Translations under genes and position numbers: made by a program
The notes under the pieces: model-generated
Databases searched by the model: none
Seen by the model: only the letters and a program-made list of their open reading frames with translations
What the model was told of the DNA's origin: nothing
NCBI GenBank assembly: GCA_017619275.1
Contig: JAFZSR010000028.1
Coordinates: 1 to 41,569 of the forward strand
Direction of reading: 5' to 3'
From: Prevotella sp.
GTDB taxonomy: Bacteria > Bacteroidota > Bacteroidia > Bacteroidales > Bacteroidaceae
DNA length: 41,569 nucleotides
Shown: piece after piece, positions 16,717 through 25,552 of the stretch
Layout of the letters: every line of letters starts with the position of its first letter
Numbering within the stretch: the first letter of the stretch is position 1

Positions 16717-18429
16717 ATGATTATGATGACCAAAAGACATAAATTCCATAATAAGGCGTTTGCAGGACTATCCCGCTTACTCCTCTACTCCTCTGCCCCA
16801 CTGCTCCTTTCCAGCTGCAATGACTTCCTCGACATCCTGCCCCTGAACGAGGTGGTGCTGGAAAACTACTGGACGGAAAAAGCCGACGTGAACAGCGTGC
16901 TTAACAGCTGCTACGAGACTTTGGAGCACAGCGATGCGCTGACACGAATGGGCATCTGGGGAGAGCTGCGCAGCGACAACCTGATGGCTGGCGACAACGT
17001 TCCCACCGAGGTGAGCGAAATTCTGAAAGAGAACCTACAGCCATCCAATCCCTATTGCAAATGGGACAAGATTTATGAGTGCATCAACCGCTGCAACACC
17101 GTTTGCCACTACGCCCCCAAGGTGCAGGCCATCGACCCCAACTACAGGGAAGAGGAGATGCGCGCCAACGTGGCCGAAGCTATTGCGCTGAGGTCGCTGA
17201 GCTACTTCTACCTCATCCGCACCTTCCGCGACGTGCCCTACTCTACCCGGCCCAGCATCGACGACACACAGTCGTATGTGCTCCCGGCAACACCCTTCGA
17301 TGCCGTGCTCGACTCGCTCATCACCAGCCTGGAGCAGGTGAAGGACGACGCCGTGCGCCGCTATTACACCGACGACAGCCCCAACGCCTGGCAGAACTCC
17401 AGCAAAATCACCCGATGGGCCATCTATGCACTGCTCGCCGACCTCTACCTCTGGAAGGGCGACTGGAACAACAGCATACGCTATTGCGACCTCGTCATCG
17501 ACCAGAAACGCAAGCAGTATGAGGAACTGCTGCAGCGCGAAGGCAGCCAGCCCAACATGGACCTCATCGACAGTATCCCCATGATTCTCGAAGCCCCGTT
17601 GGGAACCACCAACTGCGGCAACTCCTACACCGAAATCTTCGGAACGGGCAATAGCTTCGAGAGCATCTTCGAGCTCTATTTCAGCAAGAACCAAGAGCAG
17701 AAAAACACGTGGGTGGACTCCTACTATGGTAACAGAGACAGCCGAGGAAGGCTGAGCGCCAACTCGCTCATGCTGATGGACGTGGTGAAGAACACCAACT
17801 CGCTGTTCAAACGTAGCGATGGCCGCTTCTACGCCGCCACCAAGACTTCGGGCTCCTCGCTCACCATTGCCAAATATGTGCGCACATCGGTCAGCTTCAC
17901 CACGAAGAACGTCACCAGCGAAAGCGACCTGCACCTCACCGACGACATGCGCCAAAATGCCGACAAGGACGCCCACTGGATCATCTATCGCCTGAGCGAC
18001 ATGCTCCTCATCAAGGCCGAGGCTCTGATTGAGCGCGCTCAGGACGGTGACTTCGACGCCGCCTTCGACCTCATCAACGTGGTGAACAAACGCGCCAACA
18101 ACCTCACCGCAACTTTGAAGAAGGAGGACTACATCAGCTCGAAGAAGCAGATGGAAGATCTCCTCATGGAGGAGCGCCAGCGTGAGTTCATCTACGAGGG
18201 CAAGCGATGGTACGACCTGGTGAGACGCTCGCGCCGCGACGGCAACACCATCAGCCTCGTGGCCGCCGTGCAGAACAAGTTCGAGGAGAACAGCAATGCC
18301 ATCCGCATCAGGCTCTCCGACCCCAACATCATCTATTTCCCCTACGCCAAGAGCGAGCTGAAGGTGAACCCGCTGCTCACGCAGAACCCGGCATTCACCA
18401 ACGGCGAGGACTCGCAGTATTCACGTTGA
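16717..18429 (+). CDS. SusD/RagB-family nutrient-binding lipoprotein (first pair)
   Basis: The 570-residue lipoprotein has lipobox LSSC, followed by NDFLDILPLNEV, the usual mature start of SusD proteins. The helical TPR-like part includes ALRSLSYFYLIRTFRDVPYS (about 160-180) and ITRWAIYALLADLYLWKGDWNNSIRYCDLVI (about 228-258). The C-terminal part has MLLIKAEALIERA and MEERQREFIYEGKRWYDLVR, then the family end ...LLTQNPAFTNG. It would sit on the outer face of the first SusC as a lid that captures the substrate. Two ATGs (16717, 16723) are possible starts. The first is used. Confidence 0.95.
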   Translation: MIMMTKRHKFHNKAFAGLSRLLLYSSAPLLLSSCNDFLDILPLNEVVLENYWTEKADVNSVLNSCYETLEHSDALTRMGIWGELRSDNLMAGDNVPTEVSEILKENLQPSNPYCKWDKIYECINRCNTVCHYAPKVQAIDPNYREEEMRANVAEAIALRSLSYFYLIRTFRDVPYSTRPSIDDTQSYVLPATPFDAVLDSLITSLEQVKDDAVRRYYTDDSPNAWQNSSKITRWAIYALLADLYLWKGDWNNSIRYCDLVIDQKRKQYEELLQREGSQPNMDLIDSIPMILEAPLGTTNCGNSYTEIFGTGNSFESIFELYFSKNQEQKNTWVDSYYGNRDSRGRLSANSLMLMDVVKNTNSLFKRSDGRFYAATKTSGSSLTIAKYVRTSVSFTTKNVTSESDLHLTDDMRQNADKDAHWIIYRLSDMLLIKAEALIERAQDGDFDAAFDLINVVNKRANNLTATLKKEDYISSKKQMEDLLMEERQREFIYEGKRWYDLVRRSRRDGNTISLVAAVQNKFEENSNAIRIRLSDPNIIYFPYAKSELKVNPLLTQNPAFTNGEDSQYSR

Positions 18430-18451
18430 ACGATGAACGTTGAACATTGAA
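18424..18451. repeat. Heptamer array CGTTGAA, four units
   Basis: Units CGTTGAA, CGATGAA, CGTTGAA and CATTGAA span the susD stop codon and the gap before the next FAS1 gene. An in-frame ATG at 18440 inside this array is a spurious start. Confidence 0.75.
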
Positions 18452-18478
18452 CGACAAATAACGAAGATTGAATATATT

Positions 18479-20434
18479 ATGACGACAAAGATTTATAAAT
18501 ACATTTGCGCCCTCTGCGTTTGCTGCTGGTTCTTTGCCTGTGTCGACAACGACGACGTGCCCGAGAACATGTACACCGCGCAAAAGATGACGGCCGCCCA
18601 GTTCTTGGAGGCCAACCCCGAGCAGTTCAGCGACTTTACTGCACTGCTGAAGCGCACACCTTATTTCTCGTTGCTCACCACCTACGGCCGCTACACGCTC
18701 TTCGCAGCCACCAACGACGCCGTGGCCTCCTTTACCAACCACCGAGGCTACAAAACCATCGATGAGCTGCCGCAAGACCTCTGCGACACCATCGCGCGTA
18801 CGCATATCATTAAGGAGGGAGCCTTCTTCACCACCGACGTGGTGGAGGGAACGCTGCCCCAGCTGAACATGCTCGATGCTTTCATCGTATGGTCGAGCGA
18901 CTCCGACGTGGTGAACGACAACAAAATCATCTACTACGTCAACAAGAACGCTCGTATGCTGGAGTACAACGACTCCGTGACTAATGGCGTGGTGCACGTG
19001 GTGAACAACATCATCACCGCGAGCAACGATTTCCTGCCCGACAAGATGGAGGAAGACCCTTCGCTCACCATCTTCTGCGAAGCCCTGCGTCTGACGGGTA
19101 TGGCCGACTCGCTCACCCGCTACATGGACGAGACCTACTCCTGCGGCGACGACTCAGTGTATAATGGTACGCGTGAGCGCTGCACCAACGGCAGCGATCT
19201 CTACATGACCTGCAAATGGGTGGGAACGCGCTATTTCAAGTACACCGCCCTTGTGGAGCCCGACAGCGTCTATCGTGCACACGGCATCAACAACATCGAC
19301 GACCTGAAGGCCTACGCCAAGCAGGTGTACGACCAGACCTATCCTGAAGATGCCGGCCTCTACGACGACGACCCCAAGCACCGCAAGAACCCGCTTAACC
19401 GCTTCGTCAGCTATCATCTGCTCGACCGCGTGGCGCAGTACAACCAGTTTGTCATCTCGGGAGCCATCCGCGAGAAATGCTGGAAGTCGTCCATCGCCGA
19501 CCCGGAGGAGTTCTACGAGACCATGTGCCCCGGCACGCTGGTGCGCTTTGCCAGCCCCGCCGCAGCCTCCGTCAGCGGACTTTATATCAACCGGCGCGGA
19601 TTCCAGGGACGCCTCTACAACAACGATCCACAGTGCCGAGGCGTAAAGGTGCTCTCACCGTCGGAGTCGGGAAGCATCGACCAGAACGCGCTCAACGGCG
19701 TCTACCACTACATTGACGACATTCTTGTCTTCTCGCCTTTCGTGCGCGACGTCATCTTCAACTGCCGCATGCGCTTCGACCCCGCCACCCTGAGCCCCGA
19801 CTTCATGAACTGCGACGGTCGTGGCCGCCAAGGTTCCTCCGAACTGCGCGGCTTTAAGCGTGGCTACGTCACCAATTTCGACTTCACCAAGGAGACCTTC
19901 CTCTCCGTCACGCCCGACCAGGACTTCTGGTGGTCGTTCCTCGGCCACGTGCTCTGCGTCAGCGGACGCTTCGACATCTCCTTCAAACTCCCCACCGTGC
20001 CCAACAAGGGAACCTACGAGATTCGCATGGGCTACACTCCGGGCGAGGAGCGCGGTGTCATCCAGGTGTATCTCGACAACAATCCTTGCGGTATCCCCAT
20101 CGACCTTCGCGTGGGTGGTGGAGCACCTGAGATTGGTGCCATTGCCGACACCGACGACGAGGAGCAGAACCGCCTCAACGACAAGGCCATGCACAACCGT
20201 GGCTACATGAAGGCCATGGACTGCTACTTCCCCGGAGGCGGCGAGACGGCCATGCGCGAACTGGGCAGTCCCCTGCGACGCATCCTGGCCACCGAATACT
20301 TGGAGCCGGGCAAGGAGTATTTCCTCCGCGTACGCCAGGTGCTCGACGATCCCATGAAATACTGGAACTTCAACTACTTGGAGTTGTGCCCCAAGAGCGT
20401 ATATGCCAGCCCACAGGGCGAGGACACGCACTAA
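18479..20434 (+). CDS. FAS1 lipoprotein with C-terminal jelly-roll-like region
   Basis: I place the start at 18479. This gives 651 residues and a proper lipoprotein signal (MTTKIYKYICALCVCCWFFAC; lipobox FFAC). The longer frame from 18440 would put 13 repeat-encoded residues ahead of it. FAS1-like cores are YTLFAATNDAVASFTNHRG (about 75) and a second starting LTIFCEALRLTGMADSL (about 195), with YHYIDDILVF closing it (about 415). The C-terminal half (about 430-645) is beta-rich and ends YWNFNYLELCPKSVY, a pattern seen in binding modules fused to FAS1 in SusCD loci. It probably captures ligand at the cell surface. It overlaps no neighbour and is in the SusCD operon. Confidence 0.75.
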   Translation: MTTKIYKYICALCVCCWFFACVDNDDVPENMYTAQKMTAAQFLEANPEQFSDFTALLKRTPYFSLLTTYGRYTLFAATNDAVASFTNHRGYKTIDELPQDLCDTIARTHIIKEGAFFTTDVVEGTLPQLNMLDAFIVWSSDSDVVNDNKIIYYVNKNARMLEYNDSVTNGVVHVVNNIITASNDFLPDKMEEDPSLTIFCEALRLTGMADSLTRYMDETYSCGDDSVYNGTRERCTNGSDLYMTCKWVGTRYFKYTALVEPDSVYRAHGINNIDDLKAYAKQVYDQTYPEDAGLYDDDPKHRKNPLNRFVSYHLLDRVAQYNQFVISGAIREKCWKSSIADPEEFYETMCPGTLVRFASPAAASVSGLYINRRGFQGRLYNNDPQCRGVKVLSPSESGSIDQNALNGVYHYIDDILVFSPFVRDVIFNCRMRFDPATLSPDFMNCDGRGRQGSSELRGFKRGYVTNFDFTKETFLSVTPDQDFWWSFLGHVLCVSGRFDISFKLPTVPNKGTYEIRMGYTPGEERGVIQVYLDNNPCGIPIDLRVGGGAPEIGAIADTDDEEQNRLNDKAMHNRGYMKAMDCYFPGGGETAMRELGSPLRRILATEYLEPGKEYFLRVRQVLDDPMKYWNFNYLELCPKSVYASPQGEDTH

Positions 20435-20444
20435 AGGCGGCGCA

Positions 20445-20461
20445 CGGTCTATTTAAGACCG
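20445..20461 (+). other. Small intergenic hairpin
   Basis: CGGTCT-ATTTA-AGACCG forms a 6-bp stem between the second and third FAS1 genes. It has no T-run, so it is not a typical terminator. It might affect processing or stability of the operon mRNA. Confidence 0.35.
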
Positions 20462-20486
20462 GCACTTTAAGAACGACATAATAACA

Positions 20487-22157
20487 ATGTGTAATATGAA
20501 CAGCAAGATAAAAACAAAGACAAAGATATCTGCACGAATGATAGGTTTATCATTTATCATTTGTCATTTATCATTTAGCGCAGCGCTCACTTCCTGCTCC
20601 GACTGGGACGACCACTACGAGGGCACCGACCAAGCAGGCACCAGCACCACCCTGTGGCAGCTGATGAGTGAGAACAAGCAGCTGACCGACTTCTGCCAAG
20701 TGCTGGAGCAGACAAAGGTGTTCCGCATGCACCGCAAGACAGGCGTCAGCTATGCCCAGCTGCTCGACGGCGGACAGGCCTTCACCGTGGTGGCACCCGT
20801 TAACGGCACCTTCGACCGCGACTCCCTGCTCCGTCTGGTGCAGACCAACCAGGGCGACTCGGTGGTGGAGAAATTCTTCGTGCTCAACCATCTCTCGCGC
20901 TCGGCCAGCTCCATCCAGGATGGCACCAAGTCGCTCCTGATGCTCAACTCGAAGCATGCCATCATACAGGACTCACGAATCGAGGGCATCAGCGTGACTC
21001 AGGCCAACATCCACGCCAAGAACGGCGTGCTGCATGTGATCAGCCAGCCACTGCCTTTCACCCACAACCTTTATGAGGCTTTGTGCGACCTGCCTGACAT
21101 GAGCAGCATCGGTTCCTTCCTCCGACAGTACGACGAGGACTACTTCGATGCCGACAACTCCGTGTCGATAGGTCTGGTGGAAGGCGTTCCCGTCTACATC
21201 GACTCTGTTGTCATCGAGCGCAACCGCATGCTCCAGAGCATCGGACTCCTCAATGCCGAAGACTCCACCTACTGGGTGGTGGCCCCCACCACTGCTGGCT
21301 GGCAGAAGGCATGGGAAGAGGCTTCCAAATACTTCGTCTACGACGAGAGAGTGCTCAAGCGTGACTCTATCCAGCAGTACTGGACAAACCGTGCCCTGCT
21401 CGACGATGCCGTCTTCAACATGAGCGACCAGCATTCCACGCAAGACTCGCTCGTCTCCGTGCCCTGGCTCAACTGGCGCAAGTCGTGGAAGGTAGGACAG
21501 CCCATCTACCACATCTTCCGCCAGCCTTTCGCCGCCAATGGCATCCTGCATGGAGCCACACAGGTGGCATGCAGTAACGGCATCCTCTACAAGGTTAACG
21601 AGTGGCCTTTCCGAGCCGAGGAAACCTACTTCAAGGAGCTGTGGACCGAGGGCGAGGCGTCGTATCTCATCACCAGCGAGCGTGAGTGCAGCTACAACGA
21701 GCGGCGCCAAGTGGCCGACAGCATTTCGGACAATGGTTATCTGCAGATTCTCCCACGCACCAACACCTCGAACTGGGACCTCACCTTCCGCATCAACAAC
21801 ACCCTTTCGGGCGACTACGACGTCTGCGCCATCCTGTTGCCTAAGAGCGTAGCCAACCAGAAAGACCCCGATGTGCGCCCCTGCAAGTTCAAGGCCACCA
21901 TCAACTACGTCGACGAGAAGGGCGTGGCACAGACCGACAACTGCGGCAACAAACAGTTTGAAAGCAATCCTGAACGCGTGGACACCATCGTGCTGGCCGA
22001 GGCCTTCCATTTCCCCGCCTGCAACTACGGCCAGAGCGACCTCAAGGTCAGCCTGAAGATTCAGTGTTCTATTCTTGCACGCGAGACGGCACGCTATGCC
22101 CGCGAGATGTATCTCGACTGCATCTACCTGCGACCAAGAAAAATTAGTAATGAGTAA
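20487..22157 (+). CDS. FAS1-like lipoprotein with repeat-built signal peptide
   Basis: The 556-residue lipoprotein has lipobox LTSC and mature start SDWDDHYEG. FAS1-type cores are AFTVVAPVNGTFDRDSLLRLV (about 95) with NGVLHVISQPLPF closing it (about 175), and TYWVVAPTTAGWQKAWEE (about 255). The C-terminal region (about 410-550) resembles the beta module of the upstream FAS1 protein and ends MYLDCIYLRPRKIS. The hydrophobic core of the signal (LSFIICHLSFS, about residues 20-31) is encoded entirely by a heptamer array. Starts at 20487 or 20496 are both possible. It precedes the second susC by 52 bp. Confidence 0.75.
   Translation: MCNMNSKIKTKTKISARMIGLSFIICHLSFSAALTSCSDWDDHYEGTDQAGTSTTLWQLMSENKQLTDFCQVLEQTKVFRMHRKTGVSYAQLLDGGQAFTVVAPVNGTFDRDSLLRLVQTNQGDSVVEKFFVLNHLSRSASSIQDGTKSLLMLNSKHAIIQDSRIEGISVTQANIHAKNGVLHVISQPLPFTHNLYEALCDLPDMSSIGSFLRQYDEDYFDADNSVSIGLVEGVPVYIDSVVIERNRMLQSIGLLNAEDSTYWVVAPTTAGWQKAWEEASKYFVYDERVLKRDSIQQYWTNRALLDDAVFNMSDQHSTQDSLVSVPWLNWRKSWKVGQPIYHIFRQPFAANGILHGATQVACSNGILYKVNEWPFRAEETYFKELWTEGEASYLITSERECSYNERRQVADSISDNGYLQILPRTNTSNWDLTFRINNTLSGDYDVCAILLPKSVANQKDPDVRPCKFKATINYVDEKGVAQTDNCGNKQFESNPERVDTIVLAEAFHFPACNYGQSDLKVSLKIQCSILARETARYAREMYLDCIYLRPRKISNE
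20546..20580. repeat. Heptamer array TTTATCA, five units, in a signal peptide
   Basis: Units TTTATCA, TTTATCA, TTTGTCA, TTTATCA and TTTAGCG are consecutive. They encode the hydrophobic core of the lipoprotein signal. The same array, with the same last unit, is at 25609-25643 in the second susD. Confidence 0.85.
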
Positions 22158-22176
22158 TGAGAATTCGAACTAAGTT

Positions 22177-22194
22177 CGCTTTCAAAGTAAGAAT
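22177..22194 (+). repeat. Second copy of the leader motif
   Basis: CGCTTTCAAAGTAAGAAT matches 17 of 18 bases of 16690-16707. It lies 15 bp before the second susC start. Confidence 0.5.
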
Positions 22195-22209
22195 TATAGA
22201 TTAGGAATT

Positions 22210-25200
22210 ATGATTACCAAGAGCTTAAGATATTTTCTCTTTGCGTTTTCTTTCGGCTGCGCCTCAGTAGCTGCAACCGCTCAAGACAACACACAGACGG
22301 TATCAGGTACAGTCGTCGATGCAGCCACAGGCCAGCCCCTGGCGGGTGTCATCGTGTCGGCCTACGGCAACCAGCGGCAGACCACGATGACCGACGATCA
22401 GGGCCGCTACGAACTGAACGTGCCCGAACAGACTCGCTCAATGCTGATGCGTGTGGATGGCTACAACCTGCAACAGAGTGCCATCGCCAACGGCAAGGCC
22501 GACGCCCGCCTCTACCGCGATGCCTTCAGCGAAAACTACAGCCGGCAAGTCACGGCAGGACTGAGCAACGAGGCCACTAACTTCAGCAACACCTCGCAGC
22601 TCAGCATCGACCCGCTGGTGAGCCAGCAGCTGGGTGCCGACATGCGTACCGTCAGCCACGGCGCTATACCCGGTATGGGCAACCTGATGCTCATTCAGGG
22701 CATCAATTCGCTCCATACCAACGCCCAGCCCCTCGTCATCGTCGACGATGTCATCATGGACATGCAGTATGGCCGTGAGATGCTTCACAGTGGCTACTTC
22801 AACAACCTGCTGGCCAACCTGAACGTGAACGACATCGAGAGCGTGCAGGTGATGAAGAACGGCACCGCCCTCTATGGTGCCAAGGCTGCCAATGGCGTGC
22901 TCATCATCAAGACCAAGCGCAGCAAGTCGATGGCCACGAAGATTGACGTCACCATCAACGGACGCTACGAGCTGACCCCGCGCCTGCCCCAGATGCTGGG
23001 CGCCGAGGACTACCGTCTCTATGCCACCGAACTGCTCACCGGCAACACCAATCCCACGCTGATGAGCAAGATGAAGTTCCTCAACAGCGACCCCACCTAC
23101 TTCTACTACAACCAGTATCACAACCAGACCGACTGGAGCAGCCTCGTCAGCGACAACGCATTCTCGCAGAACTACGGCATCAACGTGCAAGGTGGCGACG
23201 ACGCAGCCTCCTACAACCTCTCCGTGGGTTATGTGCTAGGCAACAGCACGCTGAAGGAGAACGACTACTCGCGCTTCAACATGCGCCTCAACAGCGACAT
23301 CAACATCAGCCGCCGCCTCAGCGTGCGCTTTGATGCTTCTTACAGCGATGTCGACCGCTCGCTGCGCGACGATGGCGCCCCCGAGGATCCCCTCGGCACC
23401 GTCATCACATCGCCGGCCTTCATCGCAAAGGCCAAGTCGCCCTTCCTCTCGCCCTACGCCTTCGACAATTATGGCAAAATCAGCCAGTACCTCTCCGATG
23501 CCGACGACTATTTGGAGGGCAAGTTCCAAGGACGTGGCCGCCTGGCCAACCCCGTGAGCATCCTCGAATATGGCGAAGGACGCAACCGCAACTCCTTCGG
23601 CAACCGACTCATCACGTTTGCCATCACGCCGAAGTACGAGTTCAACCGCCACCTCTCCTTGCAGGAACACTTTACTTTGGGACTGGTGAACACCAACGAG
23701 AACTACTACCTGCCCATCAATGGCGTGCCCAGCTTCTTTGTGGAAGGCCTCGACGAGGGCACCGAACTGGACAACGTGGTGCAGAGCCTGACCTCGCGCC
23801 AGACAGCCATCCAAAGCGACACCCGCCTGAACTGGACGTTCAACGTTCAACGTTCATCGTTCAACGTCAAAGCTGGCGTGCGCTATCTCAGCAGCGAGTA
23901 CAAGCTCACTTCACAGCGTGGCTACAACATGAATGGCTCGGGCAACGACAAGACGCCTAACATGTCGGGCTCGCTCAACTTCAAGACCACCGGTGGTGCC
24001 GACGATAACACCCGTGAGCTGGCATGGTATGGCTTGGCCAACTACAGCTATGCCGACCGCTTCTATGTCGACGCCGGACTGTCGGCACAAGCCTCGTCAC
24101 GCTTTGGCGACGATGCCTCGGGCCTGAAGCTCTTCGGCAAGGTGTGGGGTCTCTTCCCCAGCCTGCAGGGCGCTTGGGTGCTCAGCAACGAGCGCTGGCT
24201 GGCCGGCACGCCCGGAATCAACTACCTGCGACTCAACGTGGGCTTCGACATCACGGGCAATGACGCCATCGACTACACCGCTTCGCGCTCCTACTTCATT
24301 GCCAAGCGCATGCTGGGCGAGAGCGTCAGCGGCAAAATCATCGGCAACATCGGTAACACCGACTTGCAGTGGGAGTCCACACGCCGACTCACAGCAGGAC
24401 TCGCCGGCAACTTCATCGACAACCGCCTGTCGCTCCGCTTCGACGTGTTCAAGAGCTGGACCTCGAACCTGCTCTCCATCCGCCAGCTGGCCTACACCAG
24501 CGGCTTGCAGCAGAACTGGAGCAACGACGGCAAGCTGGAGAACATGGGCTTCACCGTCAGTCTCAATGCCAAGCTGCTGGCCCTGAAAGACTTCAGCTGG
24601 GAGGCTGGAGCATCGGCAGGACACTACAAGAACAAGGTGACGGCGCTGCCCAACAACAACCAGGCCATCGAAACCTCTGTCTACGGTGCCACCATCCTCA
24701 CGCAGGTGGGACAACCCGTGGGACTCTTCTACGGCCATAAGGCGCTGGGCGTCTATGCCACCACAGCCGAGGCAAAGGCCGACGGCCATTACACGCTGCT
24801 GCAGAACGGCGACCACCAATACTTCGAGGCTGGCGACGTACGCTTCGACGACCTCGACAACAACAAGGTCATCGACGATGCCGACCGCGTGGTCATTGGC
24901 GACCCCAACCCCGACATCTACGGCAACATCTTCACCACGCTCACCTACAAGAACCTGTCGCTGAACGCCGTGATGACCTATTCCTTGGGCAACGACATCT
25001 ACAACTATGAGCGCTCACTGCTCGAGGGAGGCAGCCTGTTCCTCAACCAGACCACAGCCATGGGCAACCGCTGGAACACCGAGGGGCAGCACACCGACTT
25101 CCCCCGCGCCTCGTATACCGACCCCATGGGCAACTCGCGCTTCAGCAACCGCTGGATTGAGGACGGCTCCTACCTGCGCCTGAGCAATGTCACGCTGGCA

Positions 25201-25401
25201 TGGAACATTCCCATCCAGAGCACCTACCTGCAGGGCATCACCCTCTGGGGCGCAGCATCGAACCTTTTCACAGTGTCACGCTATCTCGGCAGCGACCCCG
25301 ACTGCTCCATCGCCACCGGCGGCATCCTCACGCAGGGCATCGACATCGGTCTGCTCGGAGCCGGACGCAGCTTCTCACTGGGCGTGAACGTCAAGCTCTA
25401 A
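22210..25401 (+). CDS. SusC/RagA-family TonB-dependent outer membrane transporter (second pair)
   Basis: The protein has 1063 residues with a Sec signal ending at about ATAQ. A CarboxypepD_reg-like domain follows (VSGTVVDAATGQPLAGVIVSAYG, about 30-110). The plug has MLIQGINSLHTNAQPLVIVDD (about 158-180) and VQVMKNGTALYGAKAANGVLIIKTKR (about 213-238). The usual LRG and ALQGxxAG signatures are weaker here than in the first SusC. The rest is barrel. At residues about 543-553, WTFNVQRSSFNVKAG is encoded by a heptamer array and looks like a 7-residue in-frame insertion in a barrel strand or loop. The two SusC proteins are clearly different in sequence, so this is not a recent duplication. Confidence 0.93.
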   Translation: MITKSLRYFLFAFSFGCASVAATAQDNTQTVSGTVVDAATGQPLAGVIVSAYGNQRQTTMTDDQGRYELNVPEQTRSMLMRVDGYNLQQSAIANGKADARLYRDAFSENYSRQVTAGLSNEATNFSNTSQLSIDPLVSQQLGADMRTVSHGAIPGMGNLMLIQGINSLHTNAQPLVIVDDVIMDMQYGREMLHSGYFNNLLANLNVNDIESVQVMKNGTALYGAKAANGVLIIKTKRSKSMATKIDVTINGRYELTPRLPQMLGAEDYRLYATELLTGNTNPTLMSKMKFLNSDPTYFYYNQYHNQTDWSSLVSDNAFSQNYGINVQGGDDAASYNLSVGYVLGNSTLKENDYSRFNMRLNSDINISRRLSVRFDASYSDVDRSLRDDGAPEDPLGTVITSPAFIAKAKSPFLSPYAFDNYGKISQYLSDADDYLEGKFQGRGRLANPVSILEYGEGRNRNSFGNRLITFAITPKYEFNRHLSLQEHFTLGLVNTNENYYLPINGVPSFFVEGLDEGTELDNVVQSLTSRQTAIQSDTRLNWTFNVQRSSFNVKAGVRYLSSEYKLTSQRGYNMNGSGNDKTPNMSGSLNFKTTGGADDNTRELAWYGLANYSYADRFYVDAGLSAQASSRFGDDASGLKLFGKVWGLFPSLQGAWVLSNERWLAGTPGINYLRLNVGFDITGNDAIDYTASRSYFIAKRMLGESVSGKIIGNIGNTDLQWESTRRLTAGLAGNFIDNRLSLRFDVFKSWTSNLLSIRQLAYTSGLQQNWSNDGKLENMGFTVSLNAKLLALKDFSWEAGASAGHYKNKVTALPNNNQAIETSVYGATILTQVGQPVGLFYGHKALGVYATTAEAKADGHYTLLQNGDHQYFEAGDVRFDDLDNNKVIDDADRVVIGDPNPDIYGNIFTTLTYKNLSLNAVMTYSLGNDIYNYERSLLEGGSLFLNQTTAMGNRWNTEGQHTDFPRASYTDPMGNSRFSNRWIEDGSYLRLSNVTLAWNIPIQSTYLQGITLWGAASNLFTVSRYLGSDPDCSIATGGILTQGIDIGLLGAGRSFSLGVNVKL
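23839..23866. repeat. Heptamer array TTCAACG, four units, inside the second susC
   Basis: Units TTCAACG, TTCAACG, TTCATCG and TTCAACG encode FNVQRSSFNV. Removing three units would restore FNVKAG in frame. Confidence 0.85.
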
Positions 25402-25407
25402 CTTGGT

Positions 25408-25540
25408 CGATTAGTCGTCTGGTAGTTTAGTCGTTTAGGAAACTAACAAACGGCGGAGGCAACATCCCCAAACGACCAACCCCCAAAACGACCAAATGAC
25501 CAAACGACAAAACGACTAATCCCCTAAACAACTAAAAAAC
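25408..25540. repeat. Intergenic inverted array of GTCGTTTAG-type units
   Basis: The left side reads GTCGATTAGTCG...GTTTAGTCGTTTAGG. The right side carries the complement as AAACGACC, AAATGACC, AAACGAC and AACGACTAATCCCCTAAAC. The arms are built of about 8-bp units, as at 985-1137. It fills the 151-bp gap between the second susC and susD, where a hairpin could uncouple their expression. Confidence 0.65.
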
Positions 25541-25552
25541 ATACAGAATGTT

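Noticed and set aside
18440-18478. Upstream start for the second FAS1 lipoprotein
   Set aside because: It lies in a heptamer array and would place 13 residues ahead of a canonical lipoprotein signal that starts at 18479.
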